Below are positions 25,931 through 35,448 of a DNA stretch of 64,000 nucleotides, one piece after another. This stretch comes from Amphritea pacifica. GTDB taxonomy: Bacteria; Pseudomonadota; Gammaproteobacteria; Pseudomonadales; Balneatricaceae. Under the pieces are notes generated by a model. It did not search any database and had not been told where the DNA came from. It saw only the letters and a program-made list of their open reading frames with translations. How positions within the stretch are numbered: the first letter of the stretch is position 1; the number at the start of each line of letters is the position of its first letter. The stretch is taken from positions 1 through 64,000 of the forward strand of contig NZ_JAFFZO010000007.1 in the NCBI RefSeq assembly GCF_016924145.1. The letters are read 5' to 3'. A program made the translations under genes and the position numbers.

Positions 25931-27646
25931 GTGATTAACGTCGAACAGGTCATCACCGAAAAATATCCCTCATTTGCCTCAAAACCCGCGCTTATCCGGA
26001 AAACGGCGCTGTTTATGCTGCGCCGTTTGTTCCATGAACATGAGGTAAATACATTTCTTGAGGAAAACCATAACTGCCAGGGGTTCGAGTTTATAGACCG
26101 GGTGTTGGACTACTTTAGTTTCACCTACAGCCTGTCCAATAAAGATCTGATGAATATCCCCTCCAGTGGCCGGGTGCTGATTATTGCCAACCACCCCCTG
26201 GGGGCTCTGGACGGTCTGGCACTGTTAAAAATGATTGGCGAGATCCGCAAAGATGTACGTATTGTTGCCAACGATATGCTGTCATCCTTTTCGCAGTTAA
26301 ACCCTCTGCTGCTGCCGGTCGATAACCTTAACCGGGCAACCCGCAAACAGGATATTGCCAATATCAACAATGCCCTGCATAACGAGGAAGCGGTGATTGT
26401 ATTTCCGGCGGGAGAGGTGTCCAGGGCCGGAGCCACGGGCATAAAAGACAGCAACTGGAATCAGGGCTTTCTGCACTTTGCCAAAAAGACTAACAGCCCT
26501 ATTCTGCCAGTTTTCATCGGCGGCAAGAACTCCTCACTGTTCTATACCATCTCCGGTATCAATCGTGCACTGGCGGCACTTCTGCTGCCAAGGGAGATGT
26601 TTAACAAACACGCCATGAATCTTAAGTTTAAAGTGGGCGAACCGATCCCCTACAGCCAACTGGATAAACTCCCGGTGTCGGGGGTGGAAAAGAGCAAGAT
26701 GGTACGCAAGCACCTGTACCGTCTGGCCAGAGGCAAGAGTCCGCTGTTCAAAACCGAAAAGACCATTGCCCATCCGCAGGACCGGAAAGCGCTGAAAAAG
26801 GAACTCAAGCAATCCGAACTGCTGGGCGAGACCGCAGACGGCAAACGCATCTACCTGTTCGATTATCAGGCCGATTCAGCCGTCATGCGTGAAGTTGGCC
26901 GGCTACGGGAAGTATCATTCCGCTGTGTCGGCGAAGGTACCGGTGAAAAGCTCGATCTGGACCGCTACGACTCCCACTATCGCCACCTGATCCTCTGGGA
27001 TGAAGAGGAACTGGAGATCGTCGGCGCTTACCGCCTGGCGGAGGCCTGGAAGATGAATAACAGTGAAGATGATCAGCTGTACAGCTCAACGCTGTTTAAT
27101 TACAGCCCCGCTATGCAGCACTTTTTCGAACAGGGTATCGAGCTGGGGCGTAGCTTTGTACAGCCTAAGTACTGGGGCAAACGCAGCCTTGATTACCTTT
27201 GGTATGGCATCGGAGCCTACCTTAAACGTCACCCCGAAGTCCGCTATATGTTTGGTCCGGTAAGCCTGAGTAACAGCTATCCACAACACGCCAGGGATCT
27301 GCTGGTGTTTTTCTACAGTCTGTATTTTCCAGATCGGGATAACCTGGGAAAATCGTTCACCCCCTACGCGCTGAAACCCGAAACCATCGCCGATCTGCAA
27401 AAACTTTTCAATGGCAGCAACTATAAAGAGGATTTCAAAACACTGAAGCAGCAGATGGATTGCCTCAACTGCGCGGTCCCTACCCTCTACAAGCAGTATG
27501 CCGATGTCTGTGAAGAGGGCGGCGTTCGCTTCCTCGATTTTGGCGTTGATGCCGATTTCAATTTCTGTGTAGATGGGCTGGTTCTGGTGGATATGGATTA
27601 CCTTAAAGCGAAAAAAAGAGCCCGTTATATTGGTGATATCAACTAA
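25931..27646 (+). CDS. olsF: OlsF-like bifunctional acyltransferase (ornithine lipid synthesis)
   Basis: A fusion of a PlsC-like O-acyltransferase (roughly residues 1-270) and an OlsB-like GNAT/hemolysin-type N-acyltransferase (about 295-570), the domain order of OlsF. OlsF makes the phosphate-free membrane lipid ornithine lipid from ornithine and acyl-ACP. The acyltransferase site reads NHPLGALDG near residue 90, with five residues between His and Asp rather than the usual four. The second motif is FPAGEVSR. The GTG start was chosen for GGAAAGG nine bases upstream; a TTG six codons earlier is possible. It is a single gene closed by a terminator. Phosphate or stress control is not visible in the sequence. 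Confidence 0.8.
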   Translation: MINVEQVITEKYPSFASKPALIRKTALFMLRRLFHEHEVNTFLEENHNCQGFEFIDRVLDYFSFTYSLSNKDLMNIPSSGRVLIIANHPLGALDGLALLKMIGEIRKDVRIVANDMLSSFSQLNPLLLPVDNLNRATRKQDIANINNALHNEEAVIVFPAGEVSRAGATGIKDSNWNQGFLHFAKKTNSPILPVFIGGKNSSLFYTISGINRALAALLLPREMFNKHAMNLKFKVGEPIPYSQLDKLPVSGVEKSKMVRKHLYRLARGKSPLFKTEKTIAHPQDRKALKKELKQSELLGETADGKRIYLFDYQADSAVMREVGRLREVSFRCVGEGTGEKLDLDRYDSHYRHLILWDEEELEIVGAYRLAEAWKMNNSEDDQLYSSTLFNYSPAMQHFFEQGIELGRSFVQPKYWGKRSLDYLWYGIGAYLKRHPEVRYMFGPVSLSNSYPQHARDLLVFFYSLYFPDRDNLGKSFTPYALKPETIADLQKLFNGSNYKEDFKTLKQQMDCLNCAVPTLYKQYADVCEEGGVRFLDFGVDADFNFCVDGLVLVDMDYLKAKKRARYIGDIN

Positions 27647-27670
27647 GCTATTCGATATTCAATACAACAA

Positions 27671-27693
27671 GGGGCTGCAAGGCCCCTTTTTTT
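27671..27693 (+). terminator. Rho-independent terminator after olsF
   Basis: GGGGC-TGCAAG-GCCCC followed by seven T residues. Confidence 0.8.
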
Positions 27694-27751
27694 CTGCCAG
27701 ACTTTCAGGGAGAACAGCGTTATTCGATCAAAGCATCAGGTTTGACACTAT

Positions 27752-28450
27752 ATGAGAGAAAAACACCCTCTGACTACAGTTTCCAGTGATCGGGATATTG
27801 AAGAGTTTCTGCAGCAGGCACAACAACTCGCTGTGCCCGCCGCGGGTGATGCCCGGATGATCTTCTCTCTGGATGCCACCGCCAGCCGAGAAAGGACCTG
27901 GGATCATGCCTGTCATCTGCAAAGTGAGATGTTTCTGCAAACCCGGGAGCTGGGGCAACTTTCGATCCAGCTATGCCACTATGGCGGAATGAATCAGTTC
28001 AGCGCCAGCCCCTGGCTGCAGGATACCAACAGCCTGCTCAACCGTATGAACAGTGTTAAGTGCCTCGGAGGCCATACTCAGATCGCCCGACTGCTGGAAC
28101 ACTGTCTGAAACAGACCCGGCAACAACCGGTTCAGGCGATCATTTTTATCGGAGACTGCGTTGAAGAACCGGTAGACTTTCTCTGTCAGCTGGCGGGCCA
28201 GCTCGGTATCCACTCGACCCCTCTGTTTATTTTTCAGGAGGGACATGACATCACCGCGGCCCATGCTTTTAAACAGATGAGCAGGTTATCAGGTGGCGCA
28301 TATTGCCGTTTTGATGATAGCAGTGCAGCCACCCTGAAAGCGCTGCTCAGTGCAGTAGCGGTCTATGCCACCGGAGGACGTCGGGCCCTGCTCGAATATG
28401 CCAAAAAAGGCCACCCGGATATACTGCAACTCACCCACCAGCTTAAATAG
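27752..28450 (+). CDS. VWA-domain protein paired with a J-domain protein
   Basis: A 232-residue soluble protein. The von Willebrand A metal site can be traced: [14 protein letters not shown] near residue 40 (DxTxS, a DxSxS variant), the Thr in [12 protein letters not shown] near 108, and the Asp in IFIGDCVEE near 135. It has no signal peptide or membrane segment. It sits 14 bp upstream of a membrane J-domain gene and is probably co-translated with it. VWA proteins often act as scaffolds with AAA ATPases or chaperones; no partner ATPase lies nearby, so the role is unknown. Confidence 0.7.
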   Translation: MREKHPLTTVSSDRDIEEFLQQAQQLAVPAAGDARMIFSLDATASRERTWDHACHLQSEMFLQTRELGQLSIQLCHYGGMNQFSASPWLQDTNSLLNRMNSVKCLGGHTQIARLLEHCLKQTRQQPVQAIIFIGDCVEEPVDFLCQLAGQLGIHSTPLFIFQEGHDITAAHAFKQMSRLSGGAYCRFDDSSAATLKALLSAVAVYATGGRRALLEYAKKGHPDILQLTHQLK

Positions 28451-28464
28451 CAAGGATCAGCCTC

Positions 28465-29175
28465 TTGAACCCAATCGTTCTTATACTGCTCGGATTAATC
28501 CTGTTGGGCTGGATTCTCTGGTTGCGCCGCAAATCCGCTGCGGATCAGCGCAAAGCCAACCTGATGCTGCTGGCTGGAGTTATCATGGCAGCGATCCTCT
28601 ATCTGCTGGTCACGGGAAAGCTTAACTGGATTGCGGCGCTGGTGGCCATTTCCCTGCCATTCATCCGCCGTTTTATTCCCCTGTTTCCTCTGCTGGGAAA
28701 ACTCTTCCGGCACTACCAATCTCAACAGCAGGGCGGCGCCAACCGTTCTGAAGTCAACAGCCGTATTCTGAAGATGCGGCTGGATCACGATAGCGGCTCC
28801 CTTGAGGGTGAAGTCATTGAAGGCCCTCTGCAGGGCAGACAACTGGCAACCCTGAGTGAGTCGGAGTTTATCGAACTACTCAATTACTGCCGTAAAACCG
28901 ATCAGCAGTCTGCCCGTCTGCTTGAGACCTATCTGGACAAGCGTTTTGGCGATAGCTGGCGCAAAGATGACACCTCAGACCAGAACAACCCGGAACTTTC
29001 AGAGAGTGACAGAGCGTACCAGATTCTTGGGCTTGAGCCGGGGGCGTCAAAAGAGGAGGTGATTGAGGCGCACCGCCGACTGATGCAAAAGCTTCACCCC
29101 GACCGCGGCGGCAGCGATTATCTGGCAGCAGAGATCAACCGGGCCAAAGACCTGCTACTGAAGCAATTATCCTGA
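28465..29175 (+). CDS. Membrane-anchored DnaJ-domain protein
   Basis: A 236-residue protein. The first 25 residues are one membrane helix, and two further hydrophobic stretches follow before residue 80 ([17 protein letters not shown] and [13 protein letters not shown]). A cytoplasmic linker leads to the C-terminal J domain (about 183-236), where HPDRGGSDY carries the HPD needed to stimulate DnaK. This layout resembles Tim14/Pam18-type and DjlA-like J proteins. The start is TTG with AAGGA eight bases upstream. It is the second gene of the VWA/J-domain pair and presumably recruits DnaK to a membrane site. Confidence 0.78.
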   Translation: MNPIVLILLGLILLGWILWLRRKSAADQRKANLMLLAGVIMAAILYLLVTGKLNWIAALVAISLPFIRRFIPLFPLLGKLFRHYQSQQQGGANRSEVNSRILKMRLDHDSGSLEGEVIEGPLQGRQLATLSESEFIELLNYCRKTDQQSARLLETYLDKRFGDSWRKDDTSDQNNPELSESDRAYQILGLEPGASKEEVIEAHRRLMQKLHPDRGGSDYLAAEINRAKDLLLKQLS

Positions 29176-29189
29176 ATCGCCAGGGCCAC

Positions 29190-30497
29190 TTATTCAGCAC
29201 CTGCGGCAGCGTCATTAACAATGATCTCATGCAGCAGCTCATCATCAATATCGGCGGCCTGTACCTGGGGGGTGGTCAGCAGCGACGGTTTCTCTGTTGA
29301 TTGAGTCGCTGGCGGCTGCAACTGGGATGACAAAGCCTGATGCTGCTCACCGGGCGCTGTTTCAGACGCCTGAGTGTCAGTTGAAGCGCCCGGTTCAATG
29401 CCTTTCGCTGTGGCTGGCAGATCGCTCAGCAGCTGACCGCCACTGAGCCCGGAAGGCCGCCACAGTTTGAATGTCGCACCATAGCTGACCAGATGCTCTG
29501 AACCGGTTTGCAATACCAACTGGCCATCGGCTTCCCGACTGAACAACATCAGGTACTCCTGCCGGGCGGCGTCGCGCATACTGAATATCAGCTTACCCGA
29601 TTGCAGATACTGCCAACGGCCTCGCTCCGCCACTGTTTTGCCCCCGGCATCCCGGGTTACCAGCTGTACCCGCTGATCCGCAGACAGCTTAAACATCACC
29701 TGCGCCCTGCCCGGTGGCTGATACCAATAAAAACCGTTGATCTCACTACTGACGGGATGCCCTTTTCTGGCACAGCCGCGGTAGAGACGGCCAAAGAAAT
29801 GCATTTCTGCAGTAAAAGGCAACACCGTTCCGGTTGCCGCATCGTTGCAGCGGCGCTGAAGAATTTTTATTTCCAGCGGTCGCTTTGTCGGCAGGGTTTC
29901 ACGGTATACCGCAACAACAGCTGAATCTGCCTGCACCGCTGTGGATTCGCGGTCTTCTGCCGTGCCACTCGACCGGGTTAATGTATCACTGCCCGAAGGG
30001 GAATCCTTTCCGGTTTCATTTGCCGTACGAAAACGATAACTACCGGCCGGAATAACACTCTTAACAATCACCTGATCCGCCGTAATATCAGCTACCCAGA
30101 CAGGGTCACTGCTGGCTGCTCTGTACTGCAAACCTTCGAGACGAAAATGACAGGTTTGCGCAGTGCCACCGACAGTCTCCACGGTTTTCACCCGCAGCAT
30201 ATTATCCTGTTGCGGATCAGTGCCTCCCACCAACTCGACATAAAGCGCCTCACTGCGTAACAGAGTAAACTTTCGGTAGAAAGCGGTCAGCTCCTGCTGA
30301 GCAGTGTTATCCTGAACCGGCCACCATAGCCTTTCATTGCAGGGTTGAAACCATAAAGCACCTGCCCGTTCAACCACCACTCCGGCCAGATTCTGAAGAG
30401 CGATCTGTGACGGAAAAGGCTGAGGCTTTTCCACTGCACACCCGACCAGCGAGATTAGCGTCATAACAACTGTTATTTTGAAGAGTTTTCGGATCAT
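29190..30497 (-). CDS. Large outer-envelope lipoprotein, unknown function
   Basis: A 435-residue exported lipoprotein. The signal peptide ends in a lipobox LVGC, so Cys20 should be lipidated, with Ala at +2, which favours the outer membrane. A middle segment TFAEMHFFGRLYRGCARKG-like (seen as FTAEMHFFGRLYRGCARKG) resembles the conserved GC...G stretch of COG3650/NlpE-type domains. The preceding half contains a second related beta-rich region. The last 90 residues are low-complexity, rich in Gln, Thr, Ser, Ala and Pro. It is a single gene, convergent with the J-domain gene 14 bp away. Confidence 0.6.
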   Translation of the reverse strand: MIRKLFKITVVMTLISLVGCAVEKPQPFPSQIALQNLAGVVVERAGALWFQPCNERLWWPVQDNTAQQELTAFYRKFTLLRSEALYVELVGGTDPQQDNMLRVKTVETVGGTAQTCHFRLEGLQYRAASSDPVWVADITADQVIVKSVIPAGSYRFRTANETGKDSPSGSDTLTRSSGTAEDRESTAVQADSAVVAVYRETLPTKRPLEIKILQRRCNDAATGTVLPFTAEMHFFGRLYRGCARKGHPVSSEINGFYWYQPPGRAQVMFKLSADQRVQLVTRDAGGKTVAERGRWQYLQSGKLIFSMRDAARQEYLMLFSREADGQLVLQTGSEHLVSYGATFKLWRPSGLSGGQLLSDLPATAKGIEPGASTDTQASETAPGEQHQALSSQLQPPATQSTEKPSLLTTPQVQAADIDDELLHEIIVNDAAAGAE

Positions 30498-30639
30498 CTG
30501 TCAGGCAATTCATTGGTGAATAAGCGGCCCTTAGCATACTCTGCAACGGTCGCATCTGAAAGGGTTACTACAACTGAACTCTGCCGATGAGCTCTGCTAC
30601 AATGCCCCTTCGTTTGCAGATAATCAGGAACCGCTCTCC

Positions 30640-31524
30640 ATGAAACTCGCACGATTTCTTTATTCAGGAAAACAACAGCTTGGTATAGTCACAGAGCAAC
30701 ATATAACGCCTATACCCTGCACGTTATGTTCAGGCTCTATGACTGAGCTTCTCTGCCAGCTGAATGAGCTACGGCCCCTACTGGAAGCGATTGAAAAAAG
30801 CGCCCAGCAAGCATTGGATCTGGACCAGGTTACTCTGCTGGCCCCTGTACCACAGCCAGAAAAGTTTATCGGGGTAGGTCTCAACTATGCTGACCACATC
30901 GCAGAAACGGGCCTGCAAACGCCGGAGTTTCCAACCCTGTTCAATAAGCAGTCCAGCTGTGTCACCGATCCAGGTGCCCCCATCTACCGGCCCAATCTGT
31001 CCAACAAACTGGATTATGAAGGCGAGCTGGCGTTAGTGATTGGACAATATTGCCGCAACGTGAGTGTTGCGGATGCACCCCGGGCGATTGCCGGGTATAC
31101 CATCGTCAACGATGTCTCCGTACGGGACTGGCAGATCAAATCCCCCACCTGGACTCTGGGAAAATCGTTTGACAGCCACGGCCCTATGGGTCCCTGGATT
31201 GTGACATCCGACAGCCTGGAGCCACACAACCTGGAGCTCAGGACCTGGCTGAATGATGAACTACGGCAACACTCCAACACCCGCCATCTGATCTTCAACT
31301 GCTATCAACTGGTTGCCACCCTGTCCGCCGTCTGCACCCTGAAACCCGGGGATGTGATCGCCACCGGAACCTGTAGCGGAGTCGGTGTGAAAATGAAGCC
31401 AAGGGGATATATGAAACCCGGTGATCAGGTCACCATAGAGATCGAGGGTATTGGCCGTTTAAGCAATCCGGTTCTACAGGAACCAGAGGACAATAGTTTT
31501 ATCGGCTCAGCCCCTCTGTCTTAA
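30640..31524 (+). CDS. Fumarylacetoacetate hydrolase-family enzyme
   Basis: A 294-residue enzyme with the FAH C-terminal fold over residues 70-280. Motifs are FIGVGLNYADHIAETG, DYEGELALVIG (metal-binding glutamates), GYTIVNDVSVRDWQ, and TGTCSGVGVKMKP near the end. The family includes acylpyruvases, oxaloacetate decarboxylases and 2-hydroxyhepta-2,4-diene-dioate isomerases. Sequence alone does not fix the substrate, and no aromatic pathway genes are adjacent. It stands alone on the plus strand. Confidence 0.82.
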   Translation: MKLARFLYSGKQQLGIVTEQHITPIPCTLCSGSMTELLCQLNELRPLLEAIEKSAQQALDLDQVTLLAPVPQPEKFIGVGLNYADHIAETGLQTPEFPTLFNKQSSCVTDPGAPIYRPNLSNKLDYEGELALVIGQYCRNVSVADAPRAIAGYTIVNDVSVRDWQIKSPTWTLGKSFDSHGPMGPWIVTSDSLEPHNLELRTWLNDELRQHSNTRHLIFNCYQLVATLSAVCTLKPGDVIATGTCSGVGVKMKPRGYMKPGDQVTIEIEGIGRLSNPVLQEPEDNSFIGSAPLS

Positions 31525-31738
31525 ATTCATAACCATCTAAACCATTGTTTTATAAGAATTTGATCAACTTTAGCTGTTTACGAGTCTCTTTTAAGAGACA
31601 ATCTGCTAAAGTTAGTTCATACTATAACCGACTGCAGGGAGTTATTTGTAAAATAAGCTTTTGTTTTATATGCTATTTTAACATCAAGGCCCGGTAATTG
31701 CTTATTAGCTGTCAACTAGCAATTTCCGGGAGATAGAG
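31525..31738. other. Gene-free leader of the EF-hand gene
   Basis: A 214-bp AT-rich stretch. It contains TTTTATATGCTATTTTAAC, suitable for a -10 region, and the stem-loop listed separately. It carries no other coding signal. Confidence 0.4.
31690..31730 (+). promoter_or_regulatory. Stem-loop that covers part of the EF-hand gene's ribosome site
   Basis: CCCGGTAATTGCT (31690-31702) pairs with AGCAATTTCCGGG (31718-31730) with a single mismatch. The Shine-Dalgarno GGGAG at 31728-31732 has its first three bases in this stem, nine bases before the ATG. The structure could limit translation or respond to temperature or a ligand. Confidence 0.5.
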
Positions 31739-32104
31739 ATGCGCGTAGCAACTATACTATTGTCAATGACCTTCACTGCAACACTGGTTCAGGCTGAGCC
31801 TGAAAGATCATTGGAACGACTATCCAATATCGAAGTGATTGAACATATACGTTCTGAGCTTCCTAAAGATAAGACACCGGTCAAGCGAACCCGTTCACTG
31901 TCGATGTTTGAGTCGCTGGACAGGAATCGTGACAATGAGGTTTCACTGACAGAGATGCGCCGTCATCCATCACTGGTTAACAGTTTTCATAAACTGGATA
32001 TCAACAATGACGGGGTTCTGAACCGGGAAGAGATTCAGCCTCTGCAGGAAGAGATCAAAGGGTTGAGGAATATTCTGACGCTGACAGCACTGAGAATTAT
32101 CTGA
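31739..32104 (+). CDS. Exported EF-hand calcium-binding protein
   Basis: A 121-residue protein with a signal peptide cleaved near VQA (residue 19). Two EF-hand loops follow: DRNRDNEVSLTE near residue 61 and DINNDGVLNREE near 87. Both have Asp at 1 and 3 and Glu at 12, although the first loop lacks the usual glycine at 6. It is therefore a likely periplasmic Ca2+ binder. It lies 40 bp upstream of the GlrK-type kinase gene, same strand, so it may belong to the same transcript. A Ca2+-responsive link to that system is only a hypothesis. Confidence 0.75.
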   Translation: MRVATILLSMTFTATLVQAEPERSLERLSNIEVIEHIRSELPKDKTPVKRTRSLSMFESLDRNRDNEVSLTEMRRHPSLVNSFHKLDINNDGVLNREEIQPLQEEIKGLRNILTLTALRII

Positions 32105-32144
32105 TGAGCAACAACTGTTAAGGAAACGTCACGCTATAAACAAC

Positions 32145-33566
32145 TTGAATACTGGAAAGGTTTCTTCGCTGCAAACCCGATCATTGATGCAGCTGGTGGT
32201 TCTGGCGTTTGTTCTGGTGGTTGCACCGCTGGGAATTCTTATCTATCAGGCTACCGACTCGATGGTGACGCTGTCTCGCCAGGGGCGCGAGCACGCCAAA
32301 GAAGCACTCGATTTTTTCAGCCGCAGCCAGCATCTTCGAGAGTTATCGGGAGATCTTGTCCGTTCAGCCCGACAGTATGAAGTTCTGAAAAAAAGTGAGA
32401 TTGAGGAGCGTTTTCGCTCGCAGCTTTCTGAATATAAAGAACTGTTGCAACTGCACAGTTTTCTGATCGATTCCGGTAATATTGAAACCATCTTTGCCCT
32501 GATAGCTCAGCTTGAAAAACTGCCTCTGGATAAAACCACCGGAGAAAAGGTCACCGAGCTGGTGCCTCTGACCCAGACACTCTACGACGACACCCGTAAG
32601 AAGCTTGATCAGCGGCTGGAATTTCTTAATGCCAAGGCTGAAGAGCAGCAGAATCTGCTCTGGCTTCAGGCCGGTCTGTTGATCACGCTGTCCACTATTC
32701 TGATCCTGTTTTTCAGTATCAGGATAACTCAGCCAGTCAAACAGCTGATGCTGAGAATCAAAGCCTTAGGCCATGGCCAGCTGGACATGTCAGAACCCTT
32801 CAATGGGCCTAAAGAGTTTCTGGCACTGAATCAGCAACTGGAATGGCTGGAAACCCACCTGCAGCTGCTTGAGCAGGAAAAACAGGCTTTTTTACGGCAT
32901 ATGTCCCATGAATTAAAAACCCCCCTGACTACACTGAGAGAGGGTACGGATCTCCTGGCCGAAGAGCTTGCGGGACCCCTGACCGAAAATCAAAAAGAAA
33001 TCATCACCCTGATGCAGGAAAACAGCCTTTCTCTGCAGTCGCTGATTGAACAGTTACTTGATTACAACCGATTGCAGCACGGAGGTGAACATGAGCTCCA
33101 GACTCAACCCATCCTGCCTGTCATCAAAGAGTCACTGTCATCCCATCAGTTGCTGCTCAAACAGAAACAGATCCAGGTCACACTGCCAAAGCAAGACATT
33201 CCCTGGGGTATCGAAAAAGGATTATTACAACGCGCTTTGAGTAACCTGATCTCCAATGCGTCGGTTTACGGTAGTGAAAATGGTCTGTTGAAGATTACTC
33301 TGACGCAAGAGGGGGAAACCCTTAAAATAGAGATCGGCAACACCGGTCCAGAAATACCGGTAACAGACCTTGAACAACTGTTTGACCCTTTCTATCAGGG
33401 GGTAAACAAGCGACAGGGGTCAGTCAAAGGGTCTGGAATAGGCTTAAGCATCGCCCGGGAAGCAATCAGAGCAATGGGCGGTAATCTTGAACTTCACAGC
33501 AATCAGGATGGTTATGTTAGTTTTATGATAAGTATACCGAATCAAGGACACGCTTCAGATGAGTAA
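32145..33566 (+). CDS. glrK: Sensor histidine kinase GlrK (QseE-like)
   Basis: Inner-membrane kinase of 473 residues. An N-terminal helix (about 15-35) is followed by a periplasmic domain of roughly 130 residues and a second helix near 172-192. Then come a HAMP region, the dimerisation helix with SHELKTPLTTLREG (His255 phosphorylated) and the ATPase domain with N, G1 and G2 boxes (SNLISNASVYG, GSGIGLSIA). The start is TTG with no close ribosome site; an ATG 14 codons later also lacks one. It overlaps qseG by eight bases. Gene order and domain layout match E. coli glrK-yfhG-glrR. Confidence 0.85.
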   Translation: MNTGKVSSLQTRSLMQLVVLAFVLVVAPLGILIYQATDSMVTLSRQGREHAKEALDFFSRSQHLRELSGDLVRSARQYEVLKKSEIEERFRSQLSEYKELLQLHSFLIDSGNIETIFALIAQLEKLPLDKTTGEKVTELVPLTQTLYDDTRKKLDQRLEFLNAKAEEQQNLLWLQAGLLITLSTILILFFSIRITQPVKQLMLRIKALGHGQLDMSEPFNGPKEFLALNQQLEWLETHLQLLEQEKQAFLRHMSHELKTPLTTLREGTDLLAEELAGPLTENQKEIITLMQENSLSLQSLIEQLLDYNRLQHGGEHELQTQPILPVIKESLSSHQLLLKQKQIQVTLPKQDIPWGIEKGLLQRALSNLISNASVYGSENGLLKITLTQEGETLKIEIGNTGPEIPVTDLEQLFDPFYQGVNKRQGSVKGSGIGLSIAREAIRAMGGNLELHSNQDGYVSFMISIPNQGHASDE

Positions 33567-34038
33567 AACGCTGTTAGTTGTTTTTACAGTTATGATGCTC
33601 GGTGGCTGCCAGATAAAGCAGTTTCTGCCGACGCCAGACAATGGCTTTACCTGTATTGCTGGAGATATGGGTGAGTGGATGATGCTGGAGCAGCAATACC
33701 AACAATCCCGGCCTGAGGGAAAAGCCGCTATGCTTAAAGAAGCAGCAGATAAAGATCAGGTAATTATCCAGGCAATGCTTCTTAGTCAGCCCGATAACAC
33801 TACGGCCCAGATAAAACGATCCATTGAGCTGTTTGAACAGCTTGATCTGGATAAAACACCCCAATGTGATGCAGAACAATACCTGCTGGTACGCTATCAG
33901 TACACCCAGGCAGTTATGACGCTACAGCGTGCTCTGAATACTGCTGACCTTGAGCGCAAAGCGCTTTCCGCCGAACGGGATAAGCTCAGGCAGCAGATAG
34001 AAGCATTAACTCGCATTGAGAATGATCTGTCTCGATAG
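33559..34038 (+). CDS. qseG: QseG-like outer-membrane lipoprotein
   Basis: A 159-residue lipoprotein. The signal peptide ends MLGGC, giving a lipidated cysteine near residue 17 with Gln at +2, pointing to the outer membrane. The mature part is helical and ends with a coiled coil (about 118-155). The sequence is poorly conserved. It is identified mainly by position between the kinase and response regulator, where E. coli has qseG (yfhG), whose product modulates the kinase. It overlaps glrK by eight bases and ends 22 bp before glrR. Confidence 0.75.
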   Translation: MSKTLLVVFTVMMLGGCQIKQFLPTPDNGFTCIAGDMGEWMMLEQQYQQSRPEGKAAMLKEAADKDQVIIQAMLLSQPDNTTAQIKRSIELFEQLDLDKTPQCDAEQYLLVRYQYTQAVMTLQRALNTADLERKALSAERDKLRQQIEALTRIENDLSR

Positions 34039-34060
34039 AAAGACAGAGAGGAGAATATTT

Positions 34061-35434
34061 ATGAAGTCTACTCAGCAACGTATCCTTATTGTGGATGATG
34101 ATCCGGGTATCCTTAAAGTACTAAGCTTACGCCTGAGTGCCTCAGGCTTTATCATTGATACTGCTAATTCAGGCGTAGAAGCACTGAAACGGATCAAACA
34201 TGAAACACCCGACCTGGTCCTGAGTGATCTGCGTATGGACGGAATGGATGGCATGGCACTGTTCTCAGCGATTCAGGAAGACCATCCGGCCCTGCCCGTA
34301 GTCATCATTACCGCCCACGGCTCTATCCCGGATGCCGTTGAGGCAACCCAGAAAGGTATTTTCGGCTTCCTCACCAAGCCGATTGATAAAGAGCAACTGC
34401 TCAACACAATTAAATCGGCGCTGGACTCTGCACACGCGCAGGATGATAGCTGGCGCAGTGCTATCGTGACCCAGAGCCCGTTGATGAATGAACGTCTCAG
34501 CCAGGCTGAACGGGTTGCTAAATCCAATGTCAGCGTTCTGATCACCGGCCCCAGCGGTACCGGTAAGGAGCTGATGGCGAAGGCGATCCACAATGCCAGC
34601 GACCGCTGCGACAAGCCCTTTGTAGCGATCAACTGCGGCGCACTGCCAGAACAACTGCTTGAGTCCGAGCTGTTTGGCCATGCCAAAGGGGCCTTCACCG
34701 GGGCGGTCACACAGCATGAAGGCCTGTTTCAGTCTGCTGAAGGGGGCACGCTGTTCCTGGATGAGATTGGTGATATGCCTACGACACTCCAGGTTAAGCT
34801 GCTACGCGCCATTCAGGAGCGGACCATTCGCCCGGTGGGCTCAACCCGTTCCATCGAGATCGACGTCCGGGTAATCTCGGCAACCCACCGCAACCTGGAG
34901 CTGGCGATGGAGGATGGCGAGTTTCGCGAAGACCTCTACTACCGCCTCAATGTGGTTAACCTGGATCTGCCGCCGCTGCGGGATCGCCCTGAAGATATAC
35001 CACTGCTGGCCCGCTACTTTGTCGAGCAGTCGGCTAAACGACACAATCCTAAAGTTAAGGGGATCTCTCCCGGAGCGCTGCATATCCTTGCTCAGGCGGC
35101 CTGGCCCGGCAATGTGCGTCAGTTGGAAAACGTGGTTGAGCAGACCGTCGCCCTGTCCGGCGCGCCGATCATCAGCGAAGGGCTGGTGAATCAGGCGATT
35201 GCCAATCAGGACCGGGTAATCCCCTCCTTCAATGAGGCACGATCCAGTTTTGAGAGAAGCTATCTGACCAAAGTGATGCATATCACTGCAGGCAATGTGA
35301 CCCAGGCAGCCAAAATTGCCCAGCGCAACCGGACCGACTTTTATAAACTGCTGAACAAGCATAATTTAGAAGCCTCCCAGTTTAAGCCGGGACGCAAAGC
35401 TCATGAGTATATTGAGCACAAAAAAGCCGGATAA
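34061..35434 (+). CDS. glrR: Sigma-54-dependent response regulator GlrR (QseF-like)
   Basis: NtrC-type activator of 457 residues. The receiver domain (about 1-125) has the acidic pair IVDDDPG and phosphorylated Asp56 in LSDLRMDG. The AAA+ domain follows: Walker A GPSGTGKE near 170, the sigma-54 loop GAFTGA near 212 and Walker B TLFLDEIGD near 235. A C-terminal Fis-type HTH (NVTQAAKIAQRNRTDFYKLL) completes it. The start at MKSTQQ was chosen because GAGGAGA lies just upstream; 15 more codons are open before it. In enterobacteria GlrR drives glmY and rpoE; no such target is visible in this window. Confidence 0.9.
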   Translation: MKSTQQRILIVDDDPGILKVLSLRLSASGFIIDTANSGVEALKRIKHETPDLVLSDLRMDGMDGMALFSAIQEDHPALPVVIITAHGSIPDAVEATQKGIFGFLTKPIDKEQLLNTIKSALDSAHAQDDSWRSAIVTQSPLMNERLSQAERVAKSNVSVLITGPSGTGKELMAKAIHNASDRCDKPFVAINCGALPEQLLESELFGHAKGAFTGAVTQHEGLFQSAEGGTLFLDEIGDMPTTLQVKLLRAIQERTIRPVGSTRSIEIDVRVISATHRNLELAMEDGEFREDLYYRLNVVNLDLPPLRDRPEDIPLLARYFVEQSAKRHNPKVKGISPGALHILAQAAWPGNVRQLENVVEQTVALSGAPIISEGLVNQAIANQDRVIPSFNEARSSFERSYLTKVMHITAGNVTQAAKIAQRNRTDFYKLLNKHNLEASQFKPGRKAHEYIEHKKAG

Positions 35435-35448
35435 CATTCTGACTGATC

